From the NCBI GenBank assembly GCA_023634235.1, contig JAMKCF010000007.1, forward strand, positions 682,001 to 746,000: 64,000 nucleotides of DNA, in the 5' to 3' direction. The notes beneath the pieces were generated by a model, which was not told the origin of the DNA, did no database searches, and saw nothing but the letters and a program-made list of their open reading frames with translations. Positions 45,092-55,327 of the stretch are shown piece by piece (the first letter of the stretch is position 1; every line of letters begins with the position of its first letter). The stretch comes from Pisaster brevispinus. Its lineage: Eukaryota > Echinodermata > Asteroidea > Forcipulatida > Asteriidae. The translations under genes and the position numbers were made by a program.

Positions 45092-46282
45092 ATGTTTATG
45101 CTCATTCTTGTTATGACTTCGATCTGTGGGTTGAGTGAGGCGACATTTTTCCAGACTCACCCGGTTGACACCCTCGCCATACCGGGAGGAAGTGTATCCT
45201 TGAGTTGCACTCTACAAAAACTACGATGTAGAGACAAAGGAACTTATGAGTTACGCTGGCAACGAGGAGTTACCAACGCATCAGAAAACAATAGTTTTAT
45301 TTTTAACGGCAATTCAACATATAGAGATTTCAAAGGGATGGAGAGGTACATGGTCTATTCCGTTGACTGTACGTGGACTGTATACATACGGAATGTGAAT
45401 CAAACCGATGGCGGCAGATATTACAGCTGCTATGTCAACAAGGTGCAAACGTCTTCACAAAGAGCGGATGAATACTCCCGAGTAGCGAGACTGACTGTAG
45501 TTGATCCGATAAACACTACTGTCATACCGTCTCAGACTGAGAGATACGTGGGTCAAAATGCAACATTTCGTTGCCAGACTAGTCGATTCACAACGTATGA
45601 CTTACAATACAATTGGCAAATACAAATAAAAGACGCATCTTGGTCAAGCGTAGAGAAGAAAGACGGAGTGGTTGAATTTAAAGAAGATGGGAAGAACATG
45701 ACATTGAGGTTAGATATGGGGATGAATGGTTCTACGGTGAGATGTGGAGTGAGTATTAAGAGATCTACGTCATTCAAATTGGCCAGAAACGTGGGTAGGA
45801 TAATTGTTTCACCGAATGAGGGAACCCTCGAGGGTACAACAGTCTTGGTGACAATGGAACCAACACAATCACTCACAGATCCTCCATTAATTAGAGACAC
45901 TAAACGCATAACGACTGAGCTGTCAGATCGCCAATGTATCCCATCTGCACCCCATACCTCATCCCCTCTAACGACGAAGAAGCAAGATCCCGATCCTTCC
46001 AGTAGCAACCCTTCGTCAGGATCTACGGACTCTACAGTCACTTTAGTAGGATGGTCTTTAGCTGCTGTCTTCATATGTTACTTCATTTTATCACTGCTTT
46101 ACATTATCGTGACCAAAATACGGTCCAAAGCCAAGCATAATTCAACCCCTGTAGTTCGGACAACTCAAGGTGAAGATGCAGATGCGTATGAGGAAGTGGA
46201 AACCCAACTACATGGGCAAGCTGCTTCTACTGGCCCTAAAGAAAATGCACCATCCAGCTACCAAGAATTGATATTAAAGTAG
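45092..46282 (+). CDS. Ig receptor F: type 1 ectodomain on short type 2 tail
   Basis: Intact 396-residue protein. Signal peptide, then type 1 Ig domain 1 (TYELRWQRG, VDCTW, DGGRYYSC) and type 1 Ig domain 2 (YNWQI, MNGSTVRC). The stalk has the VTMEPTQSLTDPPLI segment typical of A and C, then a single Pro-rich unit without the repeats of C. From the transmembrane helix on (about 316-340, VGWSLAAVFI) the sequence is type 2: the tail has Y366 (AYEEV) and Y390 (SSYQEL, ITIM consensus). The switch from type 1 to type 2 falls in the shared stalk block TTKKQDPDP..SSNPSSGSTDST. With receptor D it shows reciprocal domain/tail combinations. Start chosen by homology and the leader. Single exon. Confidence 0.87.
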   Translation: MFMLILVMTSICGLSEATFFQTHPVDTLAIPGGSVSLSCTLQKLRCRDKGTYELRWQRGVTNASENNSFIFNGNSTYRDFKGMERYMVYSVDCTWTVYIRNVNQTDGGRYYSCYVNKVQTSSQRADEYSRVARLTVVDPINTTVIPSQTERYVGQNATFRCQTSRFTTYDLQYNWQIQIKDASWSSVEKKDGVVEFKEDGKNMTLRLDMGMNGSTVRCGVSIKRSTSFKLARNVGRIIVSPNEGTLEGTTVLVTMEPTQSLTDPPLIRDTKRITTELSDRQCIPSAPHTSSPLTTKKQDPDPSSSNPSSGSTDSTVTLVGWSLAAVFICYFILSLLYIIVTKIRSKAKHNSTPVVRTTQGEDADAYEEVETQLHGQAASTGPKENAPSSYQELILK

Positions 46283-48149
46283 TGTTTTGTTTTTGAATTG
46301 GCCTTCCCGGCCGTTTACTCGTCCTAAAACGAACACACTGTGAAAATGACTGTGGTCAAATTCTCAAGTAAGCAACTCTAAACCATTGACGTTTTGTCAG
46401 GGGTCGTTTGTAGGTCGCTGTACAAGCTTATTAAGAGTGTTGTAGCGCTAATCTAGAGGTTTATAATTGTTGTTTAAATAATATTTAGATTATGCAAACT
46501 TTGCTGGTGGATGAAACTGGCTCACTTGATATAATCGGTAAAATTACAGAAGAACACATGCACATTTCAGTTATTACCCAGCGCATATGTTACACTTATT
46601 TGATAAGTATATTTAAAAAAAAAAACCGCTCTTTCTTCATTGTTTTTCTTCCGATTTACAACAAATGTGGGTTCATTTAATCGCTTAAACACCCACTTAA
46701 ATACGTAATGTTGCAGCAAATATAATGTTATGTTTTTAAACTTTGCATGATGTTGATAAAAAAGAGAGGCTTGTCAGTAAATCTTGCGAGAGCCTGAAGA
46801 CAAGCAAAGTATACTGCTTGAAACGTCGAGACTAAACCGTCGGCAGTTCTCAGAGTCAAAAAGGATTCACTCTATGGTTGTAACCGAATTATTTCATACT
46901 ACTAACAACTTGATCTTATGTTTCAATAGAAGAATCCATGATGCACGTGGGTATAAGATTAACCTGGTAACCATTCAAACAAATTCCTTACAAGGATAAT
47001 TAAAAGTAGAGGTACTATAATGGTATAGAACTGACAAAAAAGCCGCATGTTTTCCTGATCAACTGATTAAGTGTTTTAACAAACCGGTCAGTAAAAATGT
47101 TAACAACTCTTGCAATTGTGTTTAGCTTTTCAGGTTTTCAGCAGTTTTATCGAATATGACTTCATTTCAGTGGGAAACGTTTCACATAAAATTGGTTTTC
47201 TTATATAAACTTTATAATCAGTAAGCTTTGAGACTTATATTAATCAGTTTTGTTTATGCAATTTCATATTACGAGATCTGTTACGGAAAAAAAACAACCT
47301 CAAATATAAAAGCAAAGAGCGCTTAGATTACAATTTTCCCAAACGCGGTTGGATTCTGTAACTATTTAAAATGTACATTGATAAATAAACCATAAAGGGA
47401 CCTTTGTTGAATTGAATTGGCACCCATTTGTATAATTTAAATTAATTTATTCTGCACAATGTTTAAAAACGGGCGTCCATATCGTTTACGTGTCTCTGCT
47501 TAACTCTTGCTTTTGGAAGTGTTCTTTTTATTTCATCTATTCTTATTTATTTTACTCATGTAATGTACAAGGTTTACCGAACGAATTTTGGTCTTGTGGG
47601 TCAAAATATTCTTTCGAATGAACTAAAACTAAGATTTAACAAATAGTTTTCCATTCTTCACAATTGATCAAATAAAAAAAGTAAAAAATAAAAACAAATA
47701 AAAAATAAAAAACGCTTATTAGACTACCACGTTCAAAAACCACTTTGAGAATTTAAAACAAGGAAGGATAGTCATTATACAAATAATGACATACATTTAA
47801 GTTATGTTTTGTTTAATGGTTGGTAAACGAGGAAGAAAAACAGCGAAAATGGTTGTTTAAAGTCCTTTCTAATATTTGTGCGATAATGTCAGTAATTTTG
47901 TAGTAGTTTGTTTTTAATATCTTATACTGCACTTAGTTTTGTTGTACTCCAAAACTCATGTTCTGAGTGCGCGTCAAAAGCTATGCTGAAAAAAAAAATT
48001 GAATACATAAATAAATAAAACCTATTGATGAACAAATATTTAAAAAAAAGCAAAACTTGTTATCGTATATAATAAGTTGAGAGTATTTATTCAGAGGTTT
48101 AGGCATGGTTAGGCTGCAGAATACGGAAATGAGAAATATGTATATATAT
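46283..48149. other. 3' flank of receptor F up to PLE insertion
   Basis: The first part matches the short-tail flanks. The rest is AT-rich. 48090-48145 matches 36280-36312, the host side of the PLE insertion. No gene supported. Confidence 0.5.
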
Positions 48150-48156
48150 ATTTTTC

Positions 48157-48424
48157 CACAGGTTTCATAACTGTTTCTCTTTACAGGTCTTTAAGTAACC
48201 CGTTCTTTTTTCCACATGTTTTGTTAACTTGTTCTCTTTTCAGGTTTTGAAATAACCCGTTTTTCCACAGGTCTCCTAACTTGTTCTCTCTACAGGTCTC
48301 TTATTAACCCGTTCTTTTTCCACAGGTTTCATAACTTTTTCTCTTTGCAGGTTTTCAAATAACCCCTTTTTCCCACAGGTTTATTTACTTGTCCCTTTTT
48401 GTTACCCATACTTTCCACAGGAAT
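48157..48424 (+). repeat. Splice-acceptor-like repeat array 1 (truncated)
   Basis: Tandem half-units of about 30 bases, each with a TAAC-type branch-point-like motif, a polypyrimidine tract and CAGGT, for example TTGTTCTCTCTACAGGT. About eight CAGGT sites. Leads into the PLE ORF at 48476. Confidence 0.75.
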
Positions 48425-48475
48425 TTTTTATTACAACTTCTCTCTCGATATTCCTAGCTTTCTATGACATAACTC

Positions 48476-50895
48476 ATGGCGCTCCCTACTGACACAAAGT
48501 GCATTTTCCGTAAGCTACGTAAGCTTAAAGAAAAGAACATTCGTTACTCGTCACATCTTGACAACTACCGCTTTTATCGTTTGTCTCGTATTCTGCCTAA
48601 AGGACTACAGATCAAGTGTGCCCCTTCCTTTGGGGACCTTGATCCCTCCTTTCTTAAGAAATGGAACAAGACACTCACTAACACGTCTTTCCAATTGCTT
48701 ACACTGCTAGAAAATCAATGTCAACAATACATTGATAACCAGTTACTTGAGATAACAGACACTGAATCTCAACTCAAAGAGTCATGCTCTAATCAAGAGT
48801 TTGAACATTTACAGGATACCATTCTGTCTAACGTCAATCACCTACGGTCCACCCTATTGGACAAACAGAACAAGAAACGCATGAATGTCCAAGCTAACCA
48901 TAAGAAATACATTCATAGGCGTTTCCACAGTAAGAGGCCAACTATTGTTCCTGATACTGACAGGTCACTAGTTGCACCACGTACAGTAGTTAGCCTATCT
49001 GACAAAGTTCTAACCGACCCACAGGTTAAACTCCTCTCAAGGAGTCTTAAATTTTGCCCCACACCCAGAGAACCGAACCAACTGTCTTTTCAACAAGACA
49101 TGGCCCAATTCAACCGTAGGTTACGCCTACGTGAATATTTTCATGTAGAGCCCTCCACAGAGGACGAGTCATCTGTGGACGTCAACCCAACACCCGCAAC
49201 CGCTTCAGGGAGAAAAGTCGTTGGGTACCCCCTAAGAACCGAGATGTGGCTCTTGATACCTACATCAATTCAGTCAGCTCCGAGGTTCTTAAGGTCCCTA
49301 ACACCTTGGCACTAAACAACCTCCCCCAAGATGAACGTCATGCTCTAACACAGCTCCGCCAATCACCAGACATAGTGATTAAACGTGCTGACAAGGGGTC
49401 CGCAGTTGTAGTCATGAACACACATGACTACATAGCTGAGGGCCTCAGACAACTCAGCAACACTGATCATTATATTGAATGTGACACTGACCCTACTCAA
49501 TTATTTTCGAAACAAATCAGTGACACCTTGGTTAGAATGCACAATGCCAACGGTATCGACAAAGATACCTTCAACTATCTCCTTCCACAGGACCCCCGTA
49601 CAGCACGCTTCTACCTTCTACCTAAGATACACAAGCCCAACAACCCAGGCCGACCCATTGTATCTGGTAATGGTAGCCCTACAGAGCGCATTTCTGAGTT
49701 TGTAGATAGCTTTCTCAACCCCCTAGTCTCCGGCATCCCTTCCTTCATAAAGGACACCACAGACTTCCTCCATAAGCTAGAGGATGTCAAACATCAAATA
49801 CCTGACTCTGCTTTTTTGGTTACTTTAGATGTTTCATCACTGTATACTAACATACCCCATAATGAAGGCATAAGTGCGTGTGTCTCTGCCCTCAGGGGCA
49901 ACAAACAATCCCGCCCCTCAGTGATACATGTTAAGGAACTCATCAGCCATATTCTCACTAAGAACAACTTTTCATTCACTGACAGGCATTTTCTACAGAT
50001 ACAGGGTACCGCCATGGGTACAAAAATGGCGCCCTCATATGCCAACATTTTCATGTCTGACTTACAGTCAGGCCTTACGCATAAGACGTATCTGCTCCAC
50101 AGATACCCTATACAAAAGGCGCTCATCGGACCTCAGGAAACACCTTGTTTCTAGAGGTCACAGCGAACGCAGGGTTCAACTTGCCATCAACAAGGCCCTC
50201 AGTATACCACGCCATACTCTTTTGGCCAACAAGGGGTCCAGAAAAGTCCCGACCAATAGAGTTGCCCTGGTCACCACCTACCACCCTAACCTACCCAAAC
50301 TCTCCTCAATCCTCAATGGTAGAATGGATATTCTCCATTCATCTAAGAGGATGCGCTCAGCAATCCCTGATAACCCCATGGTTGCTTTCCGCCGCCCTAA
50401 AAACCTGGGAGACATTCTAGTCAGGGCCAAACTCCCCCAGGTACAGGCCAAACACCACCACTAACAGAGATACAGGGTTGTCACAAGTGTACCCGCTCTA
50501 AATGTAGAACCTGTCTCTACATCAAACCTGCACTTAAAGTGAAGAGTCATAGCACTGGCTCTTCTTACAATATCAAGACCGACTCCCTATGTAGCACACC
50601 CAATGTGGTCTATGTTATATCTTGTAAAAGATGTGGACTACAGTATGTGGGAGAGACTAAGACCAAACTCAGTCTACGCTTTGCAAATCATGTCTCTTCC
50701 ATAAAGACCAAGAAACTGTACCCCGTATCCATCCACTTCAACAGCCTTAATCACAGCGTCAAAGATGTTGAACTCATCGTGATTGAGGCTTGCAACGGTG
50801 ACGACACACACCGCAAACTCAGAGAATCACACTGGATTCACCAACTCAAGACAGTCCAACCCTTTGGACTCAACGTAAACACTGGTGTTAAATAA
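48476..50895 (+). pseudogene. PLE polyprotein: reverse transcriptase plus GIY-YIG, decayed
   Basis: Unit 1 ORF. The N-terminal region of about 250 residues (basic, no named domain) is open to 49315. One base is missing at GACGTCAACCC (units 2 and 3 have GACGTCCAACCC), shifting frame near 49180. RT core follows: KRADKGSAVVV, FYLLPKIHKPNNPGRPI, motif A LVTLDVSSLYTN (Asp of the catalytic set) and motif B QGTAMGTKMAPSYAN. The YxDD motif C and neighbouring palm are absent: MSDLQSGLTHK runs into thumb-like sequence (DLRKHLVSRGH, VALVTTYHPNL, VAFRRPKNLGDILVRAKLP) in another frame. A third frameshift near 50455 precedes CHKCTRSKCRTC (two CxxC pairs) and the GIY-YIG domain (VVYVISC..LQYVGET..SLRFANH) ending at 50895. 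Not capable of reverse transcription. Confidence 0.85.
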
Positions 50896-51346
50896 ATTCC
50901 CATCACACTCCTTCCACCTTTCCTTTTTTTTTTGATACAAAATAAATAAAATAACTGTAAACAACAAGTTCTCTCCACTAGTCTATTTTTACGCTTTTTC
51001 TCTCGCTTACTTCATTGATACAAAATAGATACAGTTATTGTCATTTACATGTTCCCTACACTTCTTTTTTCTCTCTCTCAAAAAGTTTTGAAAAAATCAA
51101 CCTGTCAATAACCCATTCCCTCTGCAGAGGAATTAATAACCTGCTCTCTCTGCAGGTTCCTCTTGCTTAGTTTTAACTTCTTACACTGATTCTTTTATTC
51201 TATAATTACTTTGATCTTGCCTCCTATTGATCTTGCCTCCCTTTCATGCTTCCCGCATTGTAATACCTACAATGCAGTACCACCTCTATGGTCCAGCGAT
51301 CCAGCCTTTGACTCTGACCATCCTTTGTTCTCACCTCTTCACTCTT
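50896..51346 (+). other. PLE 3' untranslated region and start of next unit
   Basis: From 50960 the sequence (AACAACAAGTTCTCTCCACT) recurs at 53738, marking the head-to-tail junction. Includes paired CTGCAGAGG / CTCTGCAGG motifs at 51120-51160. No ORF supported. Confidence 0.6.
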
Positions 51347-51449
51347 ATTGGTTCTTAGCCAGTAAATTTACAACTCTGATTGGCTATATTTTCCCGCTTT
51401 TTTTCTGGATACTCTCCCTTAATCCTTTGCTCCTCTTTTTGCTATAAAT
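51347..51449 (+). promoter_or_regulatory. PLE internal promoter: two inverted CCAAT boxes and TATA
   Basis: ATTGG at 51347-51351 and 51379-51383, then TATAAAT at 51443-51449. A start about 30 bases downstream would fall at about 51475, immediately before the hammerhead-like motif at 51478. The same arrangement recurs at 54157-54258. Confidence 0.5.
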
Positions 51450-51477
51450 GGATATGTTTGTGTTTGTTCTTGTTTAT

Positions 51478-51516
51478 GCCTCTGACGAAGGTCCGGATTG
51501 GATCGAAAGCTAAGGC
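51478..51516 (+). ncRNA. Degenerate hammerhead-like motif in PLE unit 2
   Basis: GCCT, then core CTGACGA, a helix GGTCC/GGATC around GGATT, core GAAA, GC, TA, then AGGC pairing with GCCT. Helix I is 4 bp and helix III nearly absent; one extra A follows the first core. It resembles the minimal hammerheads known in Penelope-like elements but is weaker than the motif at 53393. Probably degenerate or active only as a dimer. Confidence 0.35.
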
Positions 51517-51774
51517 CATCTCCCCTACTAATTTTATATATCACCGGTCATCAGGATTATCCTGTTTGCAACTCTACGGTTTCAACAGACCCTCACCATT
51601 CGTAGTAAGAAACTTAATTTTCTGTTGTGGTATCCCTTCGTGGTGATCCCATTGAGTTGCTTGTCTTCTGTTTCTATTTGTTTTTACTGTATCCCTTTTA
51701 ATTCCCCTACTCATCACCTGTTCTTTTCAGAACACCTTCAAATAATTGCATTTTTCCGCTTTTCACAGGCTTTT

Positions 51775-52470
51775 TTCTATTTACTTTTTCTACATGTACA
51801 GGTTTTTTTAATAATCTGTCCTTTCCACAGGTTTCTTAACTTTCTCTCTTTTCAGGTTTCTAAATAAACCATTTTTCCACAGGTTTCATAACTGTTTCTC
51901 TTTTCAGGTTTTGAAATTACCCTTTTTTCCAAAGGTTTTGTTAACTTTTTCTCTTTTCAGGTTTTGAAATAACCCGTTTTTCCACAGGTCTCCTAACTTG
52001 TTCTCTCTACAGGTCTTTAAGTAACCCGTTCTTTTTTTTCCACAGGTTTTGTTAACTTTTTCTCTTTTCAGGTTTCTAAATAACCCGTTTTTCCACAGGT
52101 TTCCTAACTTGTTCTCTCTACAGGTGTTTAAGTAACCCGTTCCTTCTTTCCACAGGTTTTGTATCTTTTCCTCTTTTCAGGTTTCTAAATAACCCGTTTT
52201 TCCACAGGTTTTTTAACTTGTCCTCTCTACAGGTCTTTAAATAACCCGTTCTTTTTTCCAAAGGTTTTGTTAACTTTTTCTCTTTTCAGGTTTTGAAATA
52301 ACCCGTTTTTCCACAGGTCTCCTAACTTGTTCTCTCTACAGGTCTCTTATTAACCCGTTCTTTTTCCCACAGGTTTCATAACTTTTTCTCTTTGCAGGTT
52401 TTCAAATAACCCCTTTTTCCCACAGGTTTATTTACTTGTCCCTTTTTGTTACCCATACTTTCCACAGGAA
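51775..52470 (+). repeat. Splice-acceptor-like repeat array 2
   Basis: About 700 bases with about 22 CAGGT sites, spaced roughly 25-37 bases. Each is preceded by a TTTTCCA or TCTCTYT pyrimidine tract and, upstream, CTAAC, TTAAC or ATAACCC. Higher-order period about 60 bases (two sites). Part of the PLE leader before the ORF at 52523. Confidence 0.85.
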
Positions 52471-52522
52471 TTTTTTATTACAACTTCTCTCTCGATATTC
52501 CTAGCTTTCTATGACTTAACTC

Positions 52523-53296
52523 ATGGCACTCCTTACTGACACAAAGTGCATTTTCCGTAAGCTACGTAAGCTTAAAGAAAAGAACATTCGTTACTCGTCA
52601 CATCTTGACAACTACCGCTTTTATCGTTTGTCTCGTATTCTGCCTAAAGGACTACAGATCAAGTGTGCCCCTTCCTTTGGGGACCTTGATCCCTCCTTTC
52701 TTAAGAAATGGAACAAGACACTCACTAACACGTCTTTCCAATTGCTTACACTGCTAGAAAATCAATGTCAACAATACGTTGATAACCAGTTACTTGAGAT
52801 AACAGACACTGAATCTCAACTCAAAGAGTCATGCTCTAATCAAGAGTTTGAACATTTACAAGATATCATTCTGTCTAACGTCAATCACCTACGGTCCACC
52901 CTATTGGACAAACAGAACAAGAAACGCATGAATGTCCAAGCTAACCATAAGACATACATTCATAGGCGTTTCCACAGTAAGAGGCCAACTATTGTTCCTG
53001 ATACTGACAGGTCACTAGTTGCACCACGTACAGTAGTTAACCTATCTGACAAAGTTCTAACCGACCCACAGGTTAAACTCCTCTCAAGGGGTCTTAAATT
53101 TTGCCCCACACCCAGAGAACCGGACCAACTGTCTTTTCAACAAGACATGGCCCAATTCAACCGTAGGTTACGCCTACGTGAATATTTTCATGTAGAGCCC
53201 TCCACAGAGGACGAGTCATCTGTGGACGTCCAACCCAACACCCGCAACCGCTTCAGGGAGAAAAGAGACAGATGTGTTCTTACTTCAGTGACGTAA
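52523..53296 (+). pseudogene. PLE unit 2 ORF, N-terminal 247 residues only
   Basis: Near-identical to the N-terminus of the unit 1 ORF and frame-intact here through VDVQPNTRNRFREKR. At AGAAAAG (about 53266) it is joined to unrelated sequence, ending DRCVLTSVT. RT and endonuclease are missing. Confidence 0.8.
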
Positions 53297-53351
53297 ACGC
53301 GTACTAACTTCGGTGACGTGGCGCGCGTCACGCTTGCGCGCACTTTATAAT
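53289..53351 (+). promoter_or_regulatory. CRE-like and TATA-like elements before hammerhead
   Basis: TGACGTAA (53289-53296), TGACGTGG (53314-53321) and TATAAT (53346-53351), in a CpG-rich patch unlike its surroundings. A donor-like AAGGTAAGA follows at 53358. The block is repeated exactly 2805 bases downstream (56094-56156) with one base change in the CpG-rich patch. Confidence 0.45.
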
Positions 53352-53392
53352 TCGAAATAAGGTAAGATGCTACTTGTATTCTATTTTCGTCA

Positions 53393-53436
53393 TTCTGCTG
53401 ATGAGTGCCTTATGGTACGAAACAGTCTGTCCAGAA
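53393..53436 (+). ncRNA. Minimal hammerhead ribozyme motif, copy 1
   Basis: All conserved parts are in order. Helix I TTCTG (53393-53397) pairs with CAGAA (53432-53436). Core CTGATGA is at 53398-53404. Helix II GTGCC/GGTAC closes a TTAT loop (53405-53418). Core GAAA is at 53419-53422, and a short helix III (ACA/TGT with a GTC loop) ends at TC, with predicted cleavage after C53431. Minimal type I hammerheads with very short helix III are established in Penelope-like elements. Confidence 0.75.
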
Positions 53437-53470
53437 GAGAGATATGCCAGAGTTTTTTTAACTCATATTC

Positions 53471-53740
53471 TGAATTTATTACATATATATATATATATAT
53501 AAATATCAAGTCATGAACCACAAGGGAAACTGACTGGGAAATTTTATTTAAATAGTTTGGGTTTGAACAAAGAAAAATTTACTGGAGCGGGACTTGAACC
53601 AACGACCTCCGGATTAACGTACCGGCGCTCTACCAACTGAGCTATCCTTAGCTTTCGACCGCCAACATAGGGCTGAAATAAAATTTCCCAGTCAGTTTCC
53701 CTTGTGGTTCATGACTAGCTATTATATATATATTATAAAC
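53471..53740. mobile_element. Foldback element: perfect 41-bp inverted repeats around tRNA-like core
   Basis: Left arm 53509-53549 is the exact reverse complement of right arm 53676-53716 (outer end AGTCATGAACC). TA microsatellites flank both sides. The core holds a tRNA-Asn-like sequence on the minus strand. The element lies between PLE units 2 and 3. Decayed relatives at 12247, 24763 and 40854 show it is a family. Confidence 0.85.
53583..53647 (-). repeat. tRNA-Asn-like Pol III promoter core of foldback element
   Basis: Perfect box A TAGCTCAGTTGG and box B GGTTCAAGTCC, with an anticodon-like loop containing GTT (Asn) between CCGG and CCGG. The acceptor stem does not close (GGATAGC against CGCTCCA), so it is a tRNA-derived Pol III promoter rather than a tRNA gene. 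Confidence 0.65.
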
Positions 53741-54156
53741 AACAAGTTCTCTCCACTAGTCTAATTTTACGCTTTTTCTCTCGCTTACTTCATTGATACA
53801 AAATAGATACAGTTATTGTCATTTACATGTTCCCTACACTTCCTTTTTCTCTCTCTCTCAAAAAGTTTTGACTAAATCAACCTGTCAATAACCCATTCCC
53901 TCTGCAGAGGAATTAATAACCTGCTCTCTCTGCAGGTTCCTCTTGCTTAGTTCTAACTTCTTACACTGATTCTTTTATTCTATAATTACTTTGATCTTGC
54001 CTCCTATTGTTAGTTGCATTCTCTTATGTGGCTTGCCCTCTAATCCTACCCTATCATGCTTCCCGCATTGTAATACCTACAATGCAGTACCACCTTTATG
54101 GTCCAGTGATCCAGCCTTTGACACTGACCATCCTTTGTTCTCACTTCTTCACTCTT
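53741..54156 (+). other. PLE unit 3 leader, upstream part
   Basis: Repeat of 50960-51346, with a 40-50 base stretch at about 54005-54055 that is shortened in the earlier unit. Confidence 0.6.
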
Positions 54157-54258
54157 ATTGGTTCTTAGCCAGTAAATTTACAACTCTGATTGGCTATATT
54201 TTCCCGCTTTTTTCTGGATACTCTCCCTTAATCCTTTGCTCCTCTTTTTGCTATAAAT
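54157..54258 (+). promoter_or_regulatory. PLE internal promoter, unit 3
   Basis: ATTGG at 54157 and 54189, TATAAAT at 54252-54258. Same layout as unit 2. Confidence 0.5.
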
Positions 54259-54286
54259 GGATATGTTTGTGTTTGTTCTTGTTTAT

Positions 54287-54325
54287 GCCTCTGACGAAGG
54301 TCCGGATTGGATCGAAAGCTAAGGC
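54287..54325 (+). ncRNA. Degenerate hammerhead-like motif in PLE unit 3
   Basis: Identical to 51478-51516: GCCT, CTGACGA, GGTCC/GGATC helix, GAAA, AGGC. Confidence 0.35.
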
Positions 54326-54593
54326 CATCTCCCCTACTAATTTTATATATCACCGGTCATCAGGATTATCCTGTTTGCAACTCTACGGTTTCAACAGACC
54401 CTCACCATTCGTAGTAAGAAACTTAATTTTCTGTTGTGGTATCCCTTCGTGGTGATCCCATTGAGTTGCTTGTCTTCTGTTTCTATTTGTTTTTACTGTA
54501 TCCCTTTTAATTCCCCTACTCATCACCTGTTCTTTTCAGAACACCTTCAAATAATTGCATTTTTCCGCTTTTCACAGGCTTTTTTCTATTTAC

Positions 54594-55275
54594 TTTTTCT
54601 ACATGTACAGTTTTTTAAATAATCTGTCCTTTCCACAGGTTTCTTAACTTTCTCTCTTTTCAGGTTTCTAAATAAACCATTTTTCCACAGGTTTCATAAC
54701 CGTTTCTCTTTACAGGTTTTGAAATTACCCTTTTTCCCACAGGTTTTCTTAACTATCCCTCTTTACAGGTTTCTAAATAACCCGTTTTTCCACAGGTTTC
54801 TTAACTTTTTCTCTCTACAGATCTTTAAGTAACCCGTTCTTTTTTCCACAGGTTTTGTAACTTTTTCTCTATTCAGGTTTTGAAATAACCCGTTTTTCCA
54901 CAGGTTTCCTAACTTGTTCTCTCTACAGGTGTTTAAGTAACCCGTTCCTTCTTTCCACAGGTTTTGTATCTTTTCCTCTTTTCAGGTTTCTAAATAACCC
55001 GTTTTTCCACAGGTTTTTTAACTTGTCCTCTCTACAGGTCTTTAAATAACCCGTTCTTTTTTCCAAAGGTTTTGTTAACTTTTTCTCTTTTCAGGTTTTG
55101 AAATAACCCGTTTTTCCACAGGTCTCCTAACTTGTTCTCTCTACAGGTCTCTTATTAACCCGTTCTTTTTCCCACAGGTTTCATAACTTTTTCTCTTTGC
55201 AGGTTTTCAAATAACCCCTTTTTCCCACAGGTTTATTTACTTGTCCCTTTTTGTTACCCATACTTTCCACAGGAA
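54594..55275 (+). repeat. Splice-acceptor-like repeat array 3
   Basis: Near-copy of array 2 with small substitutions and one unit reorganised around 54730-54850. About twenty CAGGT sites. Confidence 0.85.
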
Positions 55276-55327
55276 TTTTTTATTACAACTTCTCTCTCGA
55301 TATTCCTAGCTTTCTATGACTTAACTC

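Noticed and set aside
51775..52470. CRISPR-like array
   Set aside because: Repeats are degenerate and contiguous, without unique spacers, in a eukaryotic retroelement.
53583..53647. True tRNA-Asn gene
   Set aside because: Boxes A and B are perfect, but the acceptor stem does not pair and the sequence sits inside a repeated foldback element.
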